From Sepiola atlantica (taxonomy: Eukaryota > Mollusca > Cephalopoda > Sepiida > Sepiolidae): a stretch of 64,000 nucleotides of DNA. This document shows, in pieces, positions 1 to 11,639 of the stretch (its first letter is position 1; the number at the start of each line of letters is the position of its first letter). The stretch lies in contig OY744525.1 in assembly GCA_963556195.1 (NCBI GenBank), positions 25,827,913 through 25,891,912 on the forward strand, written 5' to 3'. The notes beneath the pieces are model-generated. The model saw only the letters and a list, made by a program, of their open reading frames with translations. It was not told where the DNA came from and did not search any database. A program made the position numbers and the translations under genes.

Positions 1-827
1 CCTCATTTTCATACAGTTTCGTCTATTATTTAATCAATTTTTTTTTGTAACCAACCCTCATTTTTATACAGTTTCATCTATTATTTAATCAATTTTTTTT
101 TGTAACCAACCCTCATTTTCATACAGTTTCGTCTATTATTTAATCAATTTTTTTTTGTAACCAACCCTCATTTTCATACAGTTTCATCTATTATTTAATC
201 AATTCTTTTTTGTAACCAACCCTCATTTTCATACAGTTTCATCTATTATTTAATCAATTTTTTTTTGTAACCAACCCTTATTTTCATACAGTTTCATCTA
301 TTATTTAATCAATTTTTTTTTGTAACCAACCCTCATTTTCATACAGTTTCATCTATTATTTAATCAATTCTTTTTTGTAACCAACCCTCATTTTCATACA
401 GTTTCGTCTATTATTTAATCAATTTTTTTTTGTAACCAACCCTCATTTTCATACAGTTTCGTCTATCATTTAATCAATTTTCTTTTTGTAACCAACCCTT
501 ATTTTTATACAGTTTCATCTATTATTTAATCAATTCTTTTTTTGTAACCAACCCTCCTTTTTATACAGTTTCATCTATTATTTAAGCAATTCTTTTTTTG
601 TAACCAACCCTCATTTTAATACAGTTTCGTCTATTATTTAATCAATTCTTTTTTTGTAACCAACCCTCCTTTTTATACAGTTTCATCTATTATTTAAGCA
701 ATTCTTTTTTTGTAACTAACCCTCATTGTTATACAGTTTCATCTATTATTTAATCAATATTTTTTTGTAACCAACCCTCATTTTTATACAGTTTCATCTA
801 TTATTTAATCAATTTTCTTTTTGTAAC
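1..827. repeat. 55-bp tandem repeat, left part
   Basis: About 15 head-to-tail copies of a 55-bp unit that starts CCTCATTTT and includes CATACAGTTTC, TATTATTTAATCAATT, a T run and GTAACCAAC. Copies differ mainly by single substitutions and T-run length, and become more varied from about 480 onward. The array stops exactly at the LTR element at 828 and resumes at 6316, so it was one array before that insertion. No coding potential. Confidence 0.97.
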
Positions 828-1052
828 TGTTGTGGACCCGTTTAGAGGTACCAACAATGAAATAAAAGAACAACAGGTTTAGAGATAATAATAATGAATT
901 GTATTAAACAGAGAAATTATACACAAGTCAGTGTTGGCAGTGCTAGTGCCTAAATGTGCCTACCCATGTTCTCCCGACAAAAGCCGGTATTTATGGTAGC
1001 CGGTTGCTACCATTTAGTTATTATTAAAGGGTAGGTAAGTTCACCCACAACA
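828..1052 (-). repeat. 3' LTR of the gypsy element
   Basis: 225 bp, bounded by TGTTGTGG and CCACAACA, the perfect short inverted ends of the LTR. On the coding strand this is the downstream LTR. The integrase reading frame runs 46 bases into it. Confidence 0.95.
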
Positions 1053-2075
1053 CCCCCCTTCCGAAACTCATTCCCCCGGAATCTCAATTTCCTAGGATTC
1101 ACCTCGAAACTCCCGGTTAATTTACGTTTTCTTGATGAACGTCTCTGTTCATGAGGCGTTTTTGGTGTTGGCAGCTCAAATGTGTCGTATAGATCTTCCA
1201 TGATGGTCTCACTCTGATCCGATGGGCCTTCTCCTGGGTCGTCCGACATGCGACGATGCATTTGGTTAATGTGATTTTTACAGGTACCTCTAGGACCCTC
1301 TACAATGTACACCATCCGCCCCAATCTTTTTTGTACCTTTCCCACTTCCCACACGGTTTTGTTTCCATGGTGTTCCTGGAAGAACACCTTCTCTCCATCC
1401 TAGTAACTCTTCTTTGGTGACGTAATGTTGGTCGGTTTCACCTGTTTTGGTAAAAGTTTGTCGAATACCGACTTTATTTTTCTTCCAAACATTACTTGCG
1501 CCGGTGGTACTTGGGCTGGTGTGTTCTTGGGTGTAATTCTATACACTTGAAGGAACTGCTGGAGTGCCTTTTCTCTCGGCGTGCCCGTCGATTTTTTCAA
1601 CGCTCTCTTCAAGGTATCAACAAATTTTTCTGCCTGTCTGTTTGACCTCGGATGGTAAGTCAGAGTGGTGATATGTTTAATTTGAAAGTCTTCACAGAAT
1701 TCTTTGAACTCTCGTGAAGTAAATTGTGTACCGTTGTCCGATACAACAATGTCCACCACTCCGAATCGGGCAAACAGTTCATGCAACGCGCATATCGTGA
1801 CATTTGTTGTTGGGTTTTTACATCTAACAACTTCTGGCCATTTTGAGTAGCTGTCGACTATAATTAAATAGTAGAAGCCTTCCAATGGCCCTGCAAAATC
1901 TATGTAGATCCGGGACCATGGTTACTTTGCCTTTGGCCATGGACAGCACTGAATAGGTGATGCTTTCGCTGCCGACGCGCAGCCCGCACAGGCCTTCACC
2001 TTCGTCTCTATGTCCCTGTCCATGTTTTTCCAATACACATAAGATCTCATTAGGCTCTTCATGCGTGTCGCTCAG
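1007..2075 (-). pseudogene. Gypsy integrase (end of Pol), broken
   Basis: Integrates element cDNA into the host chromosome. Reading right to left: an HHCC-type zinc module (residues like YVYWKNMD and ACAGC near 1990-2040), the catalytic core, and a C-terminal basic tail. The catalytic acidic residues can all be seen: D in IDFAGP (about 1899), D in VSDNGTQF, and E in NRQAEKFV. There is a frameshift between the zinc module and core near 1915-1930. An in-frame TAG at 1400-1402 separates the core from the tail, which begins with GEKVFFQEH. The tail ends at 1007, inside the LTR. In the family this is a single uninterrupted domain, so the copy is dead although its active site survives. Confidence 0.92.
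1053..1062 (-). promoter_or_regulatory. Polypurine tract
   Basis: On the minus strand GGAAGGGGGG lies directly against the 3' LTR. This is the expected place and composition for the plus-strand primer of an LTR retrotransposon. Confidence 0.85.
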
Positions 2076-2504
2076 GGATGCCCCTTATGGAAATCCTTCA
2101 GGATTTTTTTTTTAGCGTAGCTGAGATTACTACTTGCTCCCGGTATAATAATGTGTCGCAACAGACTGAAAAAGCTTCTGTCGTTTGCTCATCGTCTGTT
2201 TGTAATTTATTTTTAATTTCGATAATAAAATTATCTTCTCTTGCCTCTTTTGGTATATCGCCAAGTGTGACTGGCAGCTCTTTTATTGTGTTACACAGTA
2301 CTTTACTATAGTCATATTCAGACCGAAGGGATGCTATAACTGTATCATCGAGCGGTTCCGTGTACTTTGGGATTAGCCGCGATAAACCATCTGCGTGTCA
2401 TAGTCTTTTTGACGGTAAAAATTCCATCTCAAAGTCATAATTTAACAGAATTATACCCCATCTCTGTAGGCGGTTTGCTGCGTAGGTTCGCAAGCCTTTT
2501 TTTT

Positions 2505-3723
2505 TTATCCAAAGATGGTGATAAGTGGCTTATGGTCTGTTTGTAGGATAAAATGACGGCCGTGTAGATACCTGTGAAATTTGGTCATTGCGAACACAAT
2601 ACCCAACGCTTCTTTTTCAATCTGAGAGTAATTTTTCTCTGCAGGAAGTAAAGTTCTTGAAGCGTGCACGATGGGTTTCATCGAGCCAACCGGCATTTTA
2701 TGCAAAATGCACGCCCCAATGCCGTAGGAGCTGGCGTCACTTGCAACAATAGTTTTTAGCTCTGGATTAAAATGAGTAAGAAATAATTCTGAAGTTAACT
2801 TCGTTTTTAGGTTGTCGAATGCAGATTGACAGTCGGCGGACCATTCCCATTTACTATCTTTCTTAAGTAACTCATTTAAGGGGGCTCACAATTTGTGCAT
2901 ACTGGGAATGAATTTTTCGTAATAGTTTGCGAGACCCAGAAAGCTTTGTAGTTGGGTAACGTTGTTCGGTTCGGGCATATTCTTGATGGCTATAGATCTT
3001 TCTGGGTCGGGACGTCTTCCACTCTTATCAATGACATATCCCAAGTATTTGATCTCTTCTAGAAAGAATTCACACTTTGACTCCTTGAGTGTAAAACCAA
3101 AATCGCTTATCCTTTCGAATACTTTGTTTACGTGCTCTCCGACGTTCGTACTTTTCATTAAGATATCGTCAAGGTAGCCGATCGAAAAATCGAGCCCGCT
3201 CAACATCGTGTCGATTACCTGCTGAAAAATCGACGGGGCCACTTTAATTCCGATTGAACTTTAGTAGTCCCCTGTGTGTCGAAATACAGAGAAGCTTAGA
3301 GCTATCTTCCTCTACAGGTATTTGCAGATTAGCTTGACTCAAGTCAATTTTTGAGAACAGTTTTCCACCGTTTAATTTTGTGAAAACCTCTTCTGGAGTC
3401 AGCAGAGGATAGTGATAATCTTTCAGCGCATCGTTCAAACCGGTTGAGAAATCGGCACACACTCTGATCTTTCCAGATTTTTTCTTCACGTAGACGGTTG
3501 GGGCCGCCCATTCCGAGTAGTCAACTGGTGTTAAAATACCTTTCTCCACCAACCGGTCTATTTCTGCATTAATTTTTTCAAGAGAGGCAAATGGTACACT
3601 TCGTTTTCTCTTAAAAACGGGATTCTTATTTTCAATTAGTTCAAAACTCGCCTTCATTTTAGTACAGCGTCCTAATTCATTAGAAAACACCTTGGGGAAT
3701 GACTCTTTCAAATCCTTCTTCAA
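2505..3723 (-). pseudogene. Gypsy reverse transcriptase and RNase H, broken
   Basis: Copies element RNA into DNA. The N-terminal palm region is open from 3723 to 3244, with the first catalytic aspartate in FSKIDLSQ. A frameshift at about 3243, where the HRGLFKFNR-type motif is cut, moves into 3242-2505. That part holds the active-site YLDD in SIGYLDDIL and the connection QLQSFLGLANYYEKF. A single in-frame TGA at 2886-2888 separates RT from RNase H. RNase H shows D in VASDASSYG, E in QIEKEALG and D in LQTDHKPL, so its triad is intact. The stretch 2504-2076 is the damaged linker to integrase. RT to RNase H to integrase is Ty3/gypsy order. Confidence 0.93.
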
Positions 3724-3783
3724 TTTTTCTGCTGAAGCAGAAAAATTCTCTATTCGTTGACAATAGGCGCTTATCGGCGAATC

Positions 3784-4947
3784 TCAGAGCTGGAAGTGCT
3801 GAATCCAATCTGAACCGAACAAATTTCCTGTATCTTTCATTACGAACATGCGTAATTTTAATGTCTTATTTTTTAGTGTCACTTTTGAAATGACTTCCCC
3901 TTCAAAGTTTATTTTCTCTCCGGTTACCGATCGAGCCACTTTATCTGTGCGTAGCATAGTCGGTCTGCCGATCTTTTTCCAGGTAGTAATATTAATAATT
4001 GATAGGTCAGACCCTGAATCAAGCTGTAGTTTAACATCTTGATAGTTCATTTTTACCGTAACATACTTTCGTATGTTTAGGTTGCCACCATTAATTCTGG
4101 TTGTTTTTATGTAACTTTTTTTTCTAGTGTTATTTCTGCAATGTGAGGCTTTGTGTCCCATTTTATGGCATTTGTCACAATTTTTTCGTTTAAAAGGACA
4201 CTTCTGGTACCAATGTAGGTCCCCACAATCCCAACAAGGGTGGTTTGGCAATTCTTCATCCGACCTTTGAGGCAAATCCTTCCTGAATTTTTCCTTCGAA
4301 GAGTATGATTTTTTTGAAAAACGACGAACATTTTTAATATTAGAATTTGCTGCTTCCTCTATATCTTTAGCTTCCTTTTTCTCGGAAATATGTCGTTGAC
4401 AGCTTTTGGCCAATGTTAAATTTGGCTCAGTTTCAAGTTTGCTTATTGCACGTCTTCTTAACTCTGCATCGTTTTGCGAGACGAGCCCTTGAACAAATAT
4501 TAATACTTTGAAATAGTCTGCTGTCAAGGATGATAACTTAAAGTCGTCACAATGTTTATTGACGATCGAAGCAAACGGTGAGTAATCCTGGCTTTCTTTT
4601 CGCGTTAGGTTCATACATTTCCACCTTTTGTGGAATAAACTTGTTTTGGGGCAATATAGTTCCATTAACATTTTAATGGTTTCATTGAAAGATAGTTCGC
4701 CCGTTTTCTTCGGCAGAATATAATCGACAAATTTTGTATGCTCTGCCATACCTAGTCTACGAAGAACTAAACAAACCTTTTTCTTTTCCGACCATGTGCT
4801 ACAATCAATGTCGAAAAAATCCTGATATCGACGGTACCATGATTCGAAGTTTAGGTCCTCTTCAGGCACATAGTTGAAGGTTTCTATAGCTGACCATATT
4901 GCATTTTGGTTGAACGTGTCGCTGTCGTCATTCGTCGTATTTATCAT
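3784..4947 (-). pseudogene. Gag-protease polyprotein segment, 387 codons open
   Basis: Structural capsid/nucleocapsid protein running into the element's aspartic protease. Residues about 20-190 form the capsid-like domain of K02A2.6-type elements (motifs LNFESWYRRYQDFF, LVLRRLG, ILPKKTGELSF, KVLIFVQGL). Two canonical CCHC zinc knuckles follow at residues 238-250 and 257-270, after a basic linker. The protease catalytic motif LDSGSDLSII has its aspartate at residue 310. The open frame stops after GSDWIQHF; the remaining link to RT (3724-3783) is out of frame. The upstream coiled-coil piece is in a different frame, and a TAA lies two codons before this ATG. This ATG is therefore only the first methionine in the open stretch, probably not the ancestral start. 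Confidence 0.9.
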
Positions 4948-4994
4948 TGCTTATGCCAGCTGTTCAAATTTTCTCTCTGATTGAGTCTGTTGTT

Positions 4995-5216
4995 CTAATT
5001 GTAAATTTTTATCCCAATCAATTGTTCGTCTAAAGATTTTCTATCTTCTCGCTTTTGTGCTAAATTCTTTTCCTCAAAATATTTCAACAAACTTATTTGC
5101 TGCGACTGAAATTCCTTCTGTAGAGACTGAAGTTTTTCATCGTTTGCCTTCTGTTGAGCAAGATGTTTTTCATCGTGTGCCTTCTGTTGTTCTGATTGAA
5201 ATTTAATCATCTCCAA
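4995..5216 (-). pseudogene. Gag N-terminal coiled-coil fragment
   Basis: A 73-codon open stretch rich in Q, K and E with heptad-like spacing (KAHDEKHLAQQKANDEKLQ). It ends in a TAG about 50 bases before the main Gag frame and is in another frame. A glutamine-rich coiled coil at the Gag N terminus is common in K02A2.6-type elements, so I read this as the true start of Gag, disconnected by an indel. Confidence 0.6.
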
Positions 5217-6070
5217 TATCTTCCATGATTAAAGAAATACTTTCTTGAAAAAGAATTAGTCATAAATAGTCCTTCACTATTTTTTCTTTTCAAATGCTTA
5301 CTGTTTAATAACAAACTCAACCCCTTCTCATCACTGCGTCATTCGGGTCTCGAATTCGACCGGCACTTGCTAATCTTTTTTTTTTTTTTTCAAAGTTCTT
5401 AGAGAAAAAAAAAACGATTTTATTAATCCGGCTTATTGGGTAATTAATTTAACAAATTATTTGTATTTTTGTTCGCATCTGAAACTTTTTTTTTTCCAAT
5501 AAGTCCGTTTGCCTTTCAGTGTAGGCTGAAAATGCAAAATAGCAAGTAATGGCTATATTAAAAATTGACTAGTTATTCAAGAAAGTAACTTGGTTTTACT
5601 TGTCAGATTTTTTTTTTTTTCCGACTATACGATTTTACAGTGACGAGTCCGTTCGCAAAATACGTTTGACTATATCAGACACGAAAAAAGGTTTTTGTAG
5701 TATGGAGTTTTTTTGTTGTATTTTTTTTCAAACCTTTCAGTTTTATAAGCACATGGTATTCCAATTTCATTTGTTGCACGAGGTAAAATCCCGTATTGAA
5801 ATACGAAGAACACAAATAGTAAAATCTGTCTTACTTTTTTTTTCGTCCAGTAATTGTTTAAACTGGTTATTTCTTGTAAGGCAGACTCGTCCCAAAATTG
5901 AATGTATTCGATGTTTCCAATATCTTCCCGAAAATTGTAAAGCACAAGGTTTTTTTGGCTTTTTTCAAACAGGTAGAATTTTTTTTTTTTTTCGAAGGTT
6001 GACCGTGTTGTAGACACTGATTTATCACTCACAGGTTGCAAGGTAAAAGGTGTTTCCAACGAAGTCCTTT
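5217..6070 (-). other. 5' leader of the gypsy element
   Basis: About 850 bases between the primer-binding site and Gag with many poly-T/poly-A runs. Open stretches exist on both strands (for example 5670-6059 minus, 129 codons), but they are low-complexity and match nothing I know. Probably untranslated leader. Confidence 0.5.
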
Positions 6071-6088
6071 ACAAATCACTCGCCACCA
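6071..6088 (-). promoter_or_regulatory. Primer-binding site of the gypsy element
   Basis: Two bases after the 5' LTR the minus strand reads TGGTGGCGAGTGATTTGT. TGG at this distance is the complement of a tRNA 3' CCA end. The implied acceptor sequence (ending TCGCCACCA) is not one I can assign to a particular tRNA. Confidence 0.75.
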
Positions 6089-6090
6089 GT

Positions 6091-6315
6091 TGTTGTGGAC
6101 CCGTTAAGGGGTACCAACAATGAAATAAAAGAACAACAGGTTTAGAGATAATAATAATGAATTGTATTGAACAGAGAAATTATACACAAGTCAGTGTTGG
6201 CAGTGCTAGTGCCTAAATGTGCCTACCCATATTCTCCCGGTAAAAGCCGGTATTTATAGTAGCCGGTTGCTACGATTTAGTTATTATTAAAGGGTAGGTA
6301 GGTTCACCCACAACA
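6091..6315 (-). repeat. 5' LTR of the gypsy element
   Basis: 225 bp with the same TGTTGTGG / CCACAACA ends as the other LTR. By eye there are 9 differences, including GACAA to GGTAA and TTTAGAGG to TTAAGGGG. Confidence 0.95.
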
Positions 6316-6832
6316 GTAACCAACCCTCATTTTTATACAGTTTCATCTATTATTTAATCAATTTTTTTTTGTAACCAACCCTCATTTTTATACAGTTTCA
6401 TCTATTATTTAATCAATTTTCTTTTGTAACCAACCCTCATTTTTATACAGTTTTATCTATTATTTAATCAATTTTTTTTGTAACCAACCCTCATTTTTAT
6501 ACAGTTTCATCTATTATTTAATCAATTTTTTTTTGTAACTAACCCTCATTTTTATACAGTTTCCTCTATTATTTAATCAATTTTATTTTGTAACCAACCC
6601 ATATTTTTATACAGTTTCATCTATTATTTAATCAATTTTATTTTGTAACCAACCCTCATTGTTATACAGTTTCATCTATTATTTAATCAATTTTCTTTTG
6701 TAACGAACCCTCATTTTTATAGTTTCATCTATTATTTAATCAATTTTTTTTTTTGTAATCAATCCTCAATTTTATAGTGTCATCTATTATTTAATCAATT
6801 TTCTTTTTTTGGCCAACCCTCATTTTTATACA
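6316..6832. repeat. 55-bp tandem repeat, right part
   Basis: Roughly nine further copies of the 55-bp unit. It starts with the duplicated GTAAC and decays at the right end, where units lose CATACAG and gain T-run length. Confidence 0.95.
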
Positions 6833-6984
6833 TAGTATACATGAATTCTCTAACTATCTTCTAAAGTCAAGTAAATCTTTGAAAGTAATTTTAGTATGAA
6901 ATAATATTGTATTTACAAAAGATTTTTGGTAATGAATTAAAGAAAACATTTTTTAACACTAATGGGTTAACCGAAATAATGGTA

Positions 6985-7160
6985 ATGGTTATGACCCAAC
7001 GAGTCACGGGTACGTTTAATGTCTATATAAAAGTTTGCATAATAGTTACATATTGTCCATAGAACTTAATATTTATTGCTTTTATTATTTTAATTCTTGT
7101 AACTTTTCAAAAACTATTTGAATGCAATAATATTTGAAAGAATTTAATTTTGAATGATGA
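6985..7160. repeat. Dispersed repeat with GGGTCACGGGTA head, copy 1
   Basis: Begins with a near-palindrome (GACCCAACGAGTCACGGG) and continues with an AT-rich body containing TTTATTGCTTTTATTATTTTAATT and AACTATTTGAATG. The same order recurs at 7525-7690, and the head alone recurs near 55598-55627. Element class unknown. Confidence 0.6.
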
Positions 7161-7470
7161 TCAATACTATGAGAGGATTGGAAGCGATGGGCGGAATTTG
7201 ATTACTTAAGATGATGGCTTATTTGTTGAGATTTGACTTGGAGACGACCATGTTGTAGTCTGCAGGGAAGCAGTTCCGTGGCAATGTGTTCTAAAGATGG
7301 GAATTTTTTGGATGGAAAGAAACTCTGTTCATGAAAATTCTCTTTGGTTTTAGGTACACAAATGAAGAAACAAAAATTCTTTACAGTTGTGGTAGTAAGA
7401 TGAGTTCTTGTAAATTTTTTTACAGGGAGAAACAAGAGATTAGAGCTTAGCTGTGTCTATTTAATATTAT
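7130..7470 (-). pseudogene. LINE 3' end relic (family B)
   Basis: Minus-strand reading recalls the last ~80 residues of many non-LTR reverse transcriptases: a TRTHL-type start, NFHEQSFFPS, then a short block ending RLQVKSQQ (family pattern SFFP...W..LP...FK..VN..L). Stops and shifts abound. Related copies sit at 8078, 16505, 36278, 40930, 42670 and 56580. Their shared downstream tail contains the complement of AAAGCCACTCGAGGATAAGG. Only 3' ends are present, as expected from 5' truncation at insertion. The clade is not decided. Confidence 0.7.
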
Positions 7471-7524
7471 ATCACAGTTTATGAATTTTTGAATAAAACC
7501 AAAGTGGAACAAACAATGCTAGTG

Positions 7525-7690
7525 ATTATGACCCGACGGGTCACGGGTAAGTCTAGTCATTGTATAAAAGATTGCATGATATTAAAATATGCTTCATAAA
7601 ATCCAGCATTTATTGCTTTTTATTGTTTTAATTCAAAAACTATTTGAATGTAACAATATTTTACAGAATTTAAGCAGACATATTGCTATT
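7525..7690. repeat. Dispersed repeat with GGGTCACGGGTA head, copy 2
   Basis: Second copy of the 6985-7160 repeat, starting GACCCGACGGGTCACGGG and followed by the same ATTTATTGCTTTT...AACTATTTGAATG body. Confidence 0.6.
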
Positions 7691-8077
7691 AAAACGCAAT
7701 TAGTAGTGGAAGAATTGTAATTTTTTATTTTCTTTAATTTCTAGTTTAAATTTTACTGAAAATTCGCAAAAAAAATTTCTAACTAATTGGACTGCATAGT
7801 TTCTTCTTGAGAAGAAGAAAATTGCTCCAAGTTCTTGAATTGCTATTAGGCATCAAGGAGATTTTTGGTATTCATTGGTAAGGGAAAGCGAATGGCACCA
7901 GATAATGATCTTGAATTGGCAGCAACAGAAAAGAAGTGAAAAGATATGGCATTTAAATGAAGTTCTAATTATACGTATTACGAGTCATTTAAATTTTGTG
8001 TTGTTAGGCAGCATTTGTTCATTCAAACATATTTAATTGAATAAGATTTTCTTTTATACTCATGAGTCACTAGTTAT
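7691..8077. other. Unassigned AT-rich sequence
   Basis: No open frame of substance and no recognised repeat. Confidence 0.5.
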
Positions 8078-8890
8078 CAAGGCCAAAAGCCACTCAAGAA
8101 TAATGATGATGAACACTACTATGAGAGGATTGAAAACGATGAATAGTGTGGACAACATTTGGTTACTTAAGAGGACGGTTTGACAAGTATTAGCTGACAT
8201 TTGATTTTAAGACGACCATGTTGTAGTCTGCAGAGAAGCAGTCCAATGATCCAAAGATTGGAAGTTCTTGGATGGAAAGAAATTCTGTCCATGAACATTC
8301 TGTTTGGTTTTAGGTATACAGAGGAACAAAAGAAAATTCGGTGCTTATGCAGATGAGCGGACCATTAAAAAATTAAAAAAAATTATTTTTTTATAAAAAC
8401 AATATTATATACTTATTCAGTGTTATCTTCTTACTCACTGTGCAAAAAAGTAGAAAAATTATCCACTAGAACTTTAATTAAAAGTATTTTTCCATTCTGC
8501 GTATCGTAACAGCGATTCGTTCACAGAGACTTCAGTTTGTTTCTAAAGAAAGAAGATTTCGTAGGGGAGATAATCAACTTGCGAAATCATAATAAAAAAC
8601 AACATGGCGTCTCTGTGAACGAATCGCTGTTACGATACACAAAATGGAAAAATACTTGTAATTAAAGTTCTAGTGGATAATTCTTTCTACTTTTTTGCAC
8701 AGTGAGTAAGAAGATAACACTGAATAAGTATATAATATTGTTTTTATAAAAAAATAATTTTTTAAAATTTTTTAATGGTCCGCTAATCAGCATAAGCACC
8801 GAAAATTCTTTATAGTGGTGAAAGTAAGAGGAGTTCTTGAGATTTTTTTACAGGAAGAAACAATAGATTGAAGATAAGCTGTGTCTATTT
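8078..8890 (-). pseudogene. LINE 3' end relic (family B), split by a foldback element
   Basis: Same family as 7130-7470, with the 3' tail (CAAGGCCAAAAGCCACTC) at 8080. The relic is cut after GAAAATTC at 8339 and continues at 8803 with the same eight bases. Joined across the gap it parallels the 7130-7470 copy directly: TTTAGGTAYACA, AAAATTCTTTA, ACAGG-AGAAACAA and AGCTGTGTCTATTT all occur in the same order. Confidence 0.7.
8340..8802. mobile_element. Foldback/MITE element with ~190-bp inverted arms
   Basis: 463 bp starting GGTGCTTATGC and ending GCATAAGCACC. The arms run about 8340-8530 and 8609-8802 and are nearly complementary throughout (for example GTCTCTGTGAACGAATCGC against its complement). 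The central loop is about 78 bases. Flanked by the 8-bp direct repeat GAAAATTC (8332-8339, 8803-8810). An 8-bp duplication fits hAT- or P-like non-autonomous DNA transposons; no transposase is present, so the superfamily is open. Confidence 0.9.
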
Positions 8891-11030
8891 GATCTGCAGG
8901 GAGCAGAAACAGTGATCCGCTTCAATAAAAATCTGAGATGACCCATTATGCCTCACCTTGGAAAGTAATTGATTTGTTTTGTAACTGTCAGTAATGTCTC
9001 AATCTCAATTTTTGTTGATGTTTTCAAAGCCAAAGTTCTTTTCTTCAGAAGTAGATGAGACAACTTTATCATGGAAAATTCAGCCAGTCAAACAGTAGCA
9101 CTTTCCGAAGCTGGTAAACCCAGGAAGGACTTTGAGTTGGGAGAAAATAAAAGAAATCTGTGAGTTGATCCATTATGCCCCACTGACTCATTATGTTCAA
9201 CCCCACATTGGAGAGAGAATGCAACAAAAAAAAGAAACTACAAAACGATTATACAGTTAAGAATAGCTTTTTTTCTTCGTACATACATAGGAAAATTCTC
9301 GATATCTGATTTTAATATTGTGGGGTCTGTCTTTGTGCTGGATCCTTCAAGGTTGGGCATAGAATTGCTTGAGTGAATTTTCTTTCCCAGGAAACGCCGG
9401 AATATGTGTCAGCTAGTTAAGTAATAAAAATTCATTTTTCATCAGAGATCAAGTAAAAGAAAAAAGAAAAACAAGAACTACGTGTACAGGAAGTTACAGC
9501 ATGGGAGGAAGTCCAAAGTGACACGTAGTGATGAAGATAAGAATGTTTTTCTCTTTGAGCTGATAGGATTCAGTTTCCTTTTCTCAAAGCTCTGTCTTTG
9601 CTCACCCTTAGGGGCAGGCAATGGGAATATGTAACTTTAAAGTGCCGTAAAAAGAATAAAACGTCAATGAGCATGTCGCTATTCAGCAAAAATGTTTGCG
9701 GGTTTTAAATTTATTTTTTACTTCATTACAGGAACAAGGAAAGAGAAAGACAGCAACTTTGGCTGCTAAATCACCACTATAACTAGACGTCACTATGTAT
9801 TGAGCAACTACTTACACCGTGTCAATGAATGACTCAGCTGTTTTTAGTTAAGGAAAGAAGACGATGGTGTTAATCAAAGAACTTCCCATGCTGTGCTACA
9901 CTTTGTGCCGATTGAGTGTTGGCATTCTCAGCCACCACAGAGTCCATCAGTGAGAAACTTAAAAAAAAAAAAACGTAAAATTCCAAGTAAGTACTACAAC
10001 TACCTTTACACGATGTATTTTGCAACTACTTACAACATGTCAACGAAAAACTCATCTGATTTCTGTCAATGAAGAAGACAACAGGCCATCTGGTAGAGAT
10101 CAAAGAACTCCTCCATGAAATGTTACATCCTTGTATGACATGAAACTACATCCGATGATGGGGTCCTAATTTGAAAGCTTTGGGGGAATCTGGAGTCACC
10201 CTTTTGCTACCATTATTTTCAGGTGCACTTTAACCATTTGTTGTCGTAGCTGTCAAGTTCCCATCTATGGGTTACATAGAATCCGTCCTTGATATGCATA
10301 TAGATGTACATCATTAATAACAAGTTAAAGCAAACACTATTGTTAGATAGAACAGATTCGATCTACGAAATAATAATACTTTTTATTCATTTTATATTAA
10401 AAGGGAAGTAACTTTTTCATTTTTGTCATCTCCCTTGATCCAAACAGCATTTTGGAAAGCAGAGTGATATACCCCTACATTTGGGCAGCCGACAACAGAA
10501 AAATATTCAATGGGCGTTCGCTCAGTGACATACAATTAAATACGTTCTCATTTTCAAAGTTTTTTTTTTCAGTTATTATTTATCTAATAAATAATTAATA
10601 TTGTTGATCTACAGAATCGTTTTCACCCAATGTATTCCTTCATATTTGTGTTTTACCATTCACAAAGACCACTTTATTTCAACTATATTTGAAGATATAA
10701 AGACCTTGAAGAATAAGAACTTTATCAAAATGACTGGAATTAAATGATTTGAAAAGGGTTGATATGATAGAACAAAACAATTGATTCATTGAGGTTTTTT
10801 TTTTGTTTTAGAGCAAATCAACTCTCTCTCTGTGTTATTGTATGTTGATTCTCTTTCTTCTGATCTGGACCATGTAGTGCAATAGAGGAAAAATTGCTTG
10901 CTACCTTTAACACCTCTAAAACGAAGCTTCTCTCCTTTCACAACCAAGGCCAAAAATTACTCATGGATGAATGAGATGGATGATTATGAAAAGATTCAAA
11001 ATCTCTGTATAACACCATCTTAAAACAACA
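8891..11030. other. Unassigned 2.1-kb stretch
   Basis: No convincing coding region, RNA gene or known element. There are poly-A runs at 9960-9974 and 9227-9236. Two loosely similar stretches (about 9790-9960 and 10010-10120) share CAACTACTTACA and ATCAAAGAACT phrases, suggesting an old local duplication. Confidence 0.4.
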
Positions 11031-11115
11031 GCCGACCCCCAAAACAGCAATTATTCCCCCTCTGTCAGAAACATCGCTCATGGAATGTGATGACTCAAAA
11101 ACAAAATAGGCATGT
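11031..11115 (-). repeat. Dispersed repeat D, short inverted copy
   Basis: Contains CAGCAATTATTCCCCC and CGCTCATGGAATGTGA, the reverse complement of the core of longer copies at 36825-37022 and 51403-51640. Family unknown. Confidence 0.65.
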
Positions 11116-11600
11116 ATCCAATTTATTTCTTTTCTCCCTTTTCGATTACTCCTTAAAAATGAACGCTTTTAATGGTAATTAAGCTTTTCACACATACTTG
11201 CCACTGACATTCAGATTCACCACACTCACATTTATAATTCGCTGCATAAAAAATTAGTCAACAAACTTTGCCATCACAGTGGATTCTGTTAGATTGTGCA
11301 CATATATACATTCAATGCACGTACATTGGTTACCCATTCATGCATAGGAGAGAGTGATGGCAACGGCGGTGATATGTGTGACATTAATGGTAAATTTATG
11401 TTTGTGTTTATTTTCTGTGTGAGCTGTGAGACGTAGAAAGAAGTAACAGCAGAAACTGGGTATGTATATAAACATAAAGAAAGAGGCAAAATGCCTTCAA
11501 AAAACCATGTGTTAGATGCAGATATTTTTATTAAAAGTCTTGTGTATGTTTATGTATGTGTGTGTATGGGTAAGATGTTCGTTTTACTAATTGTTTTAGC
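11116..11600. other. Unassigned sequence
   Basis: AT-rich with TATGTG-type simple repeats near 11540-11570. Nothing recognised. Confidence 0.4.
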
Positions 11601-11639
11601 ATGAAGCGTAAATTTCATTTTATTTGTATCAGTTTCCAG

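Larger units (their letters stand above)
828..6315 (-). mobile_element. Ty3/gypsy LTR retrotransposon, K02A2.6-like, decayed
   Basis: A complete but broken element of 5488 bp read on the minus strand. It has two 225-bp LTRs, a primer-binding site, a purine tract, Gag with two zinc knuckles, protease, reverse transcriptase, RNase H and integrase in Ty3/gypsy order. It sits inside the 55-bp tandem repeat and is flanked by the 5-bp duplication GTAAC (823-827 and 6316-6320). The LTRs differ at about 9 of 225 positions by eye, so it is not a very recent insertion. Frameshifts and stop codons break both Gag and Pol. The Gag N-terminal domain resembles those annotated K02A2.6-like in invertebrates; the exact clade is inference. 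Confidence 0.95.

Noticed and set aside
5600..6059. Overlapping 130-codon frames in the gypsy leader as genes
   Set aside because: Driven by poly-T/poly-A runs, antisense to each other, with no family resemblance.
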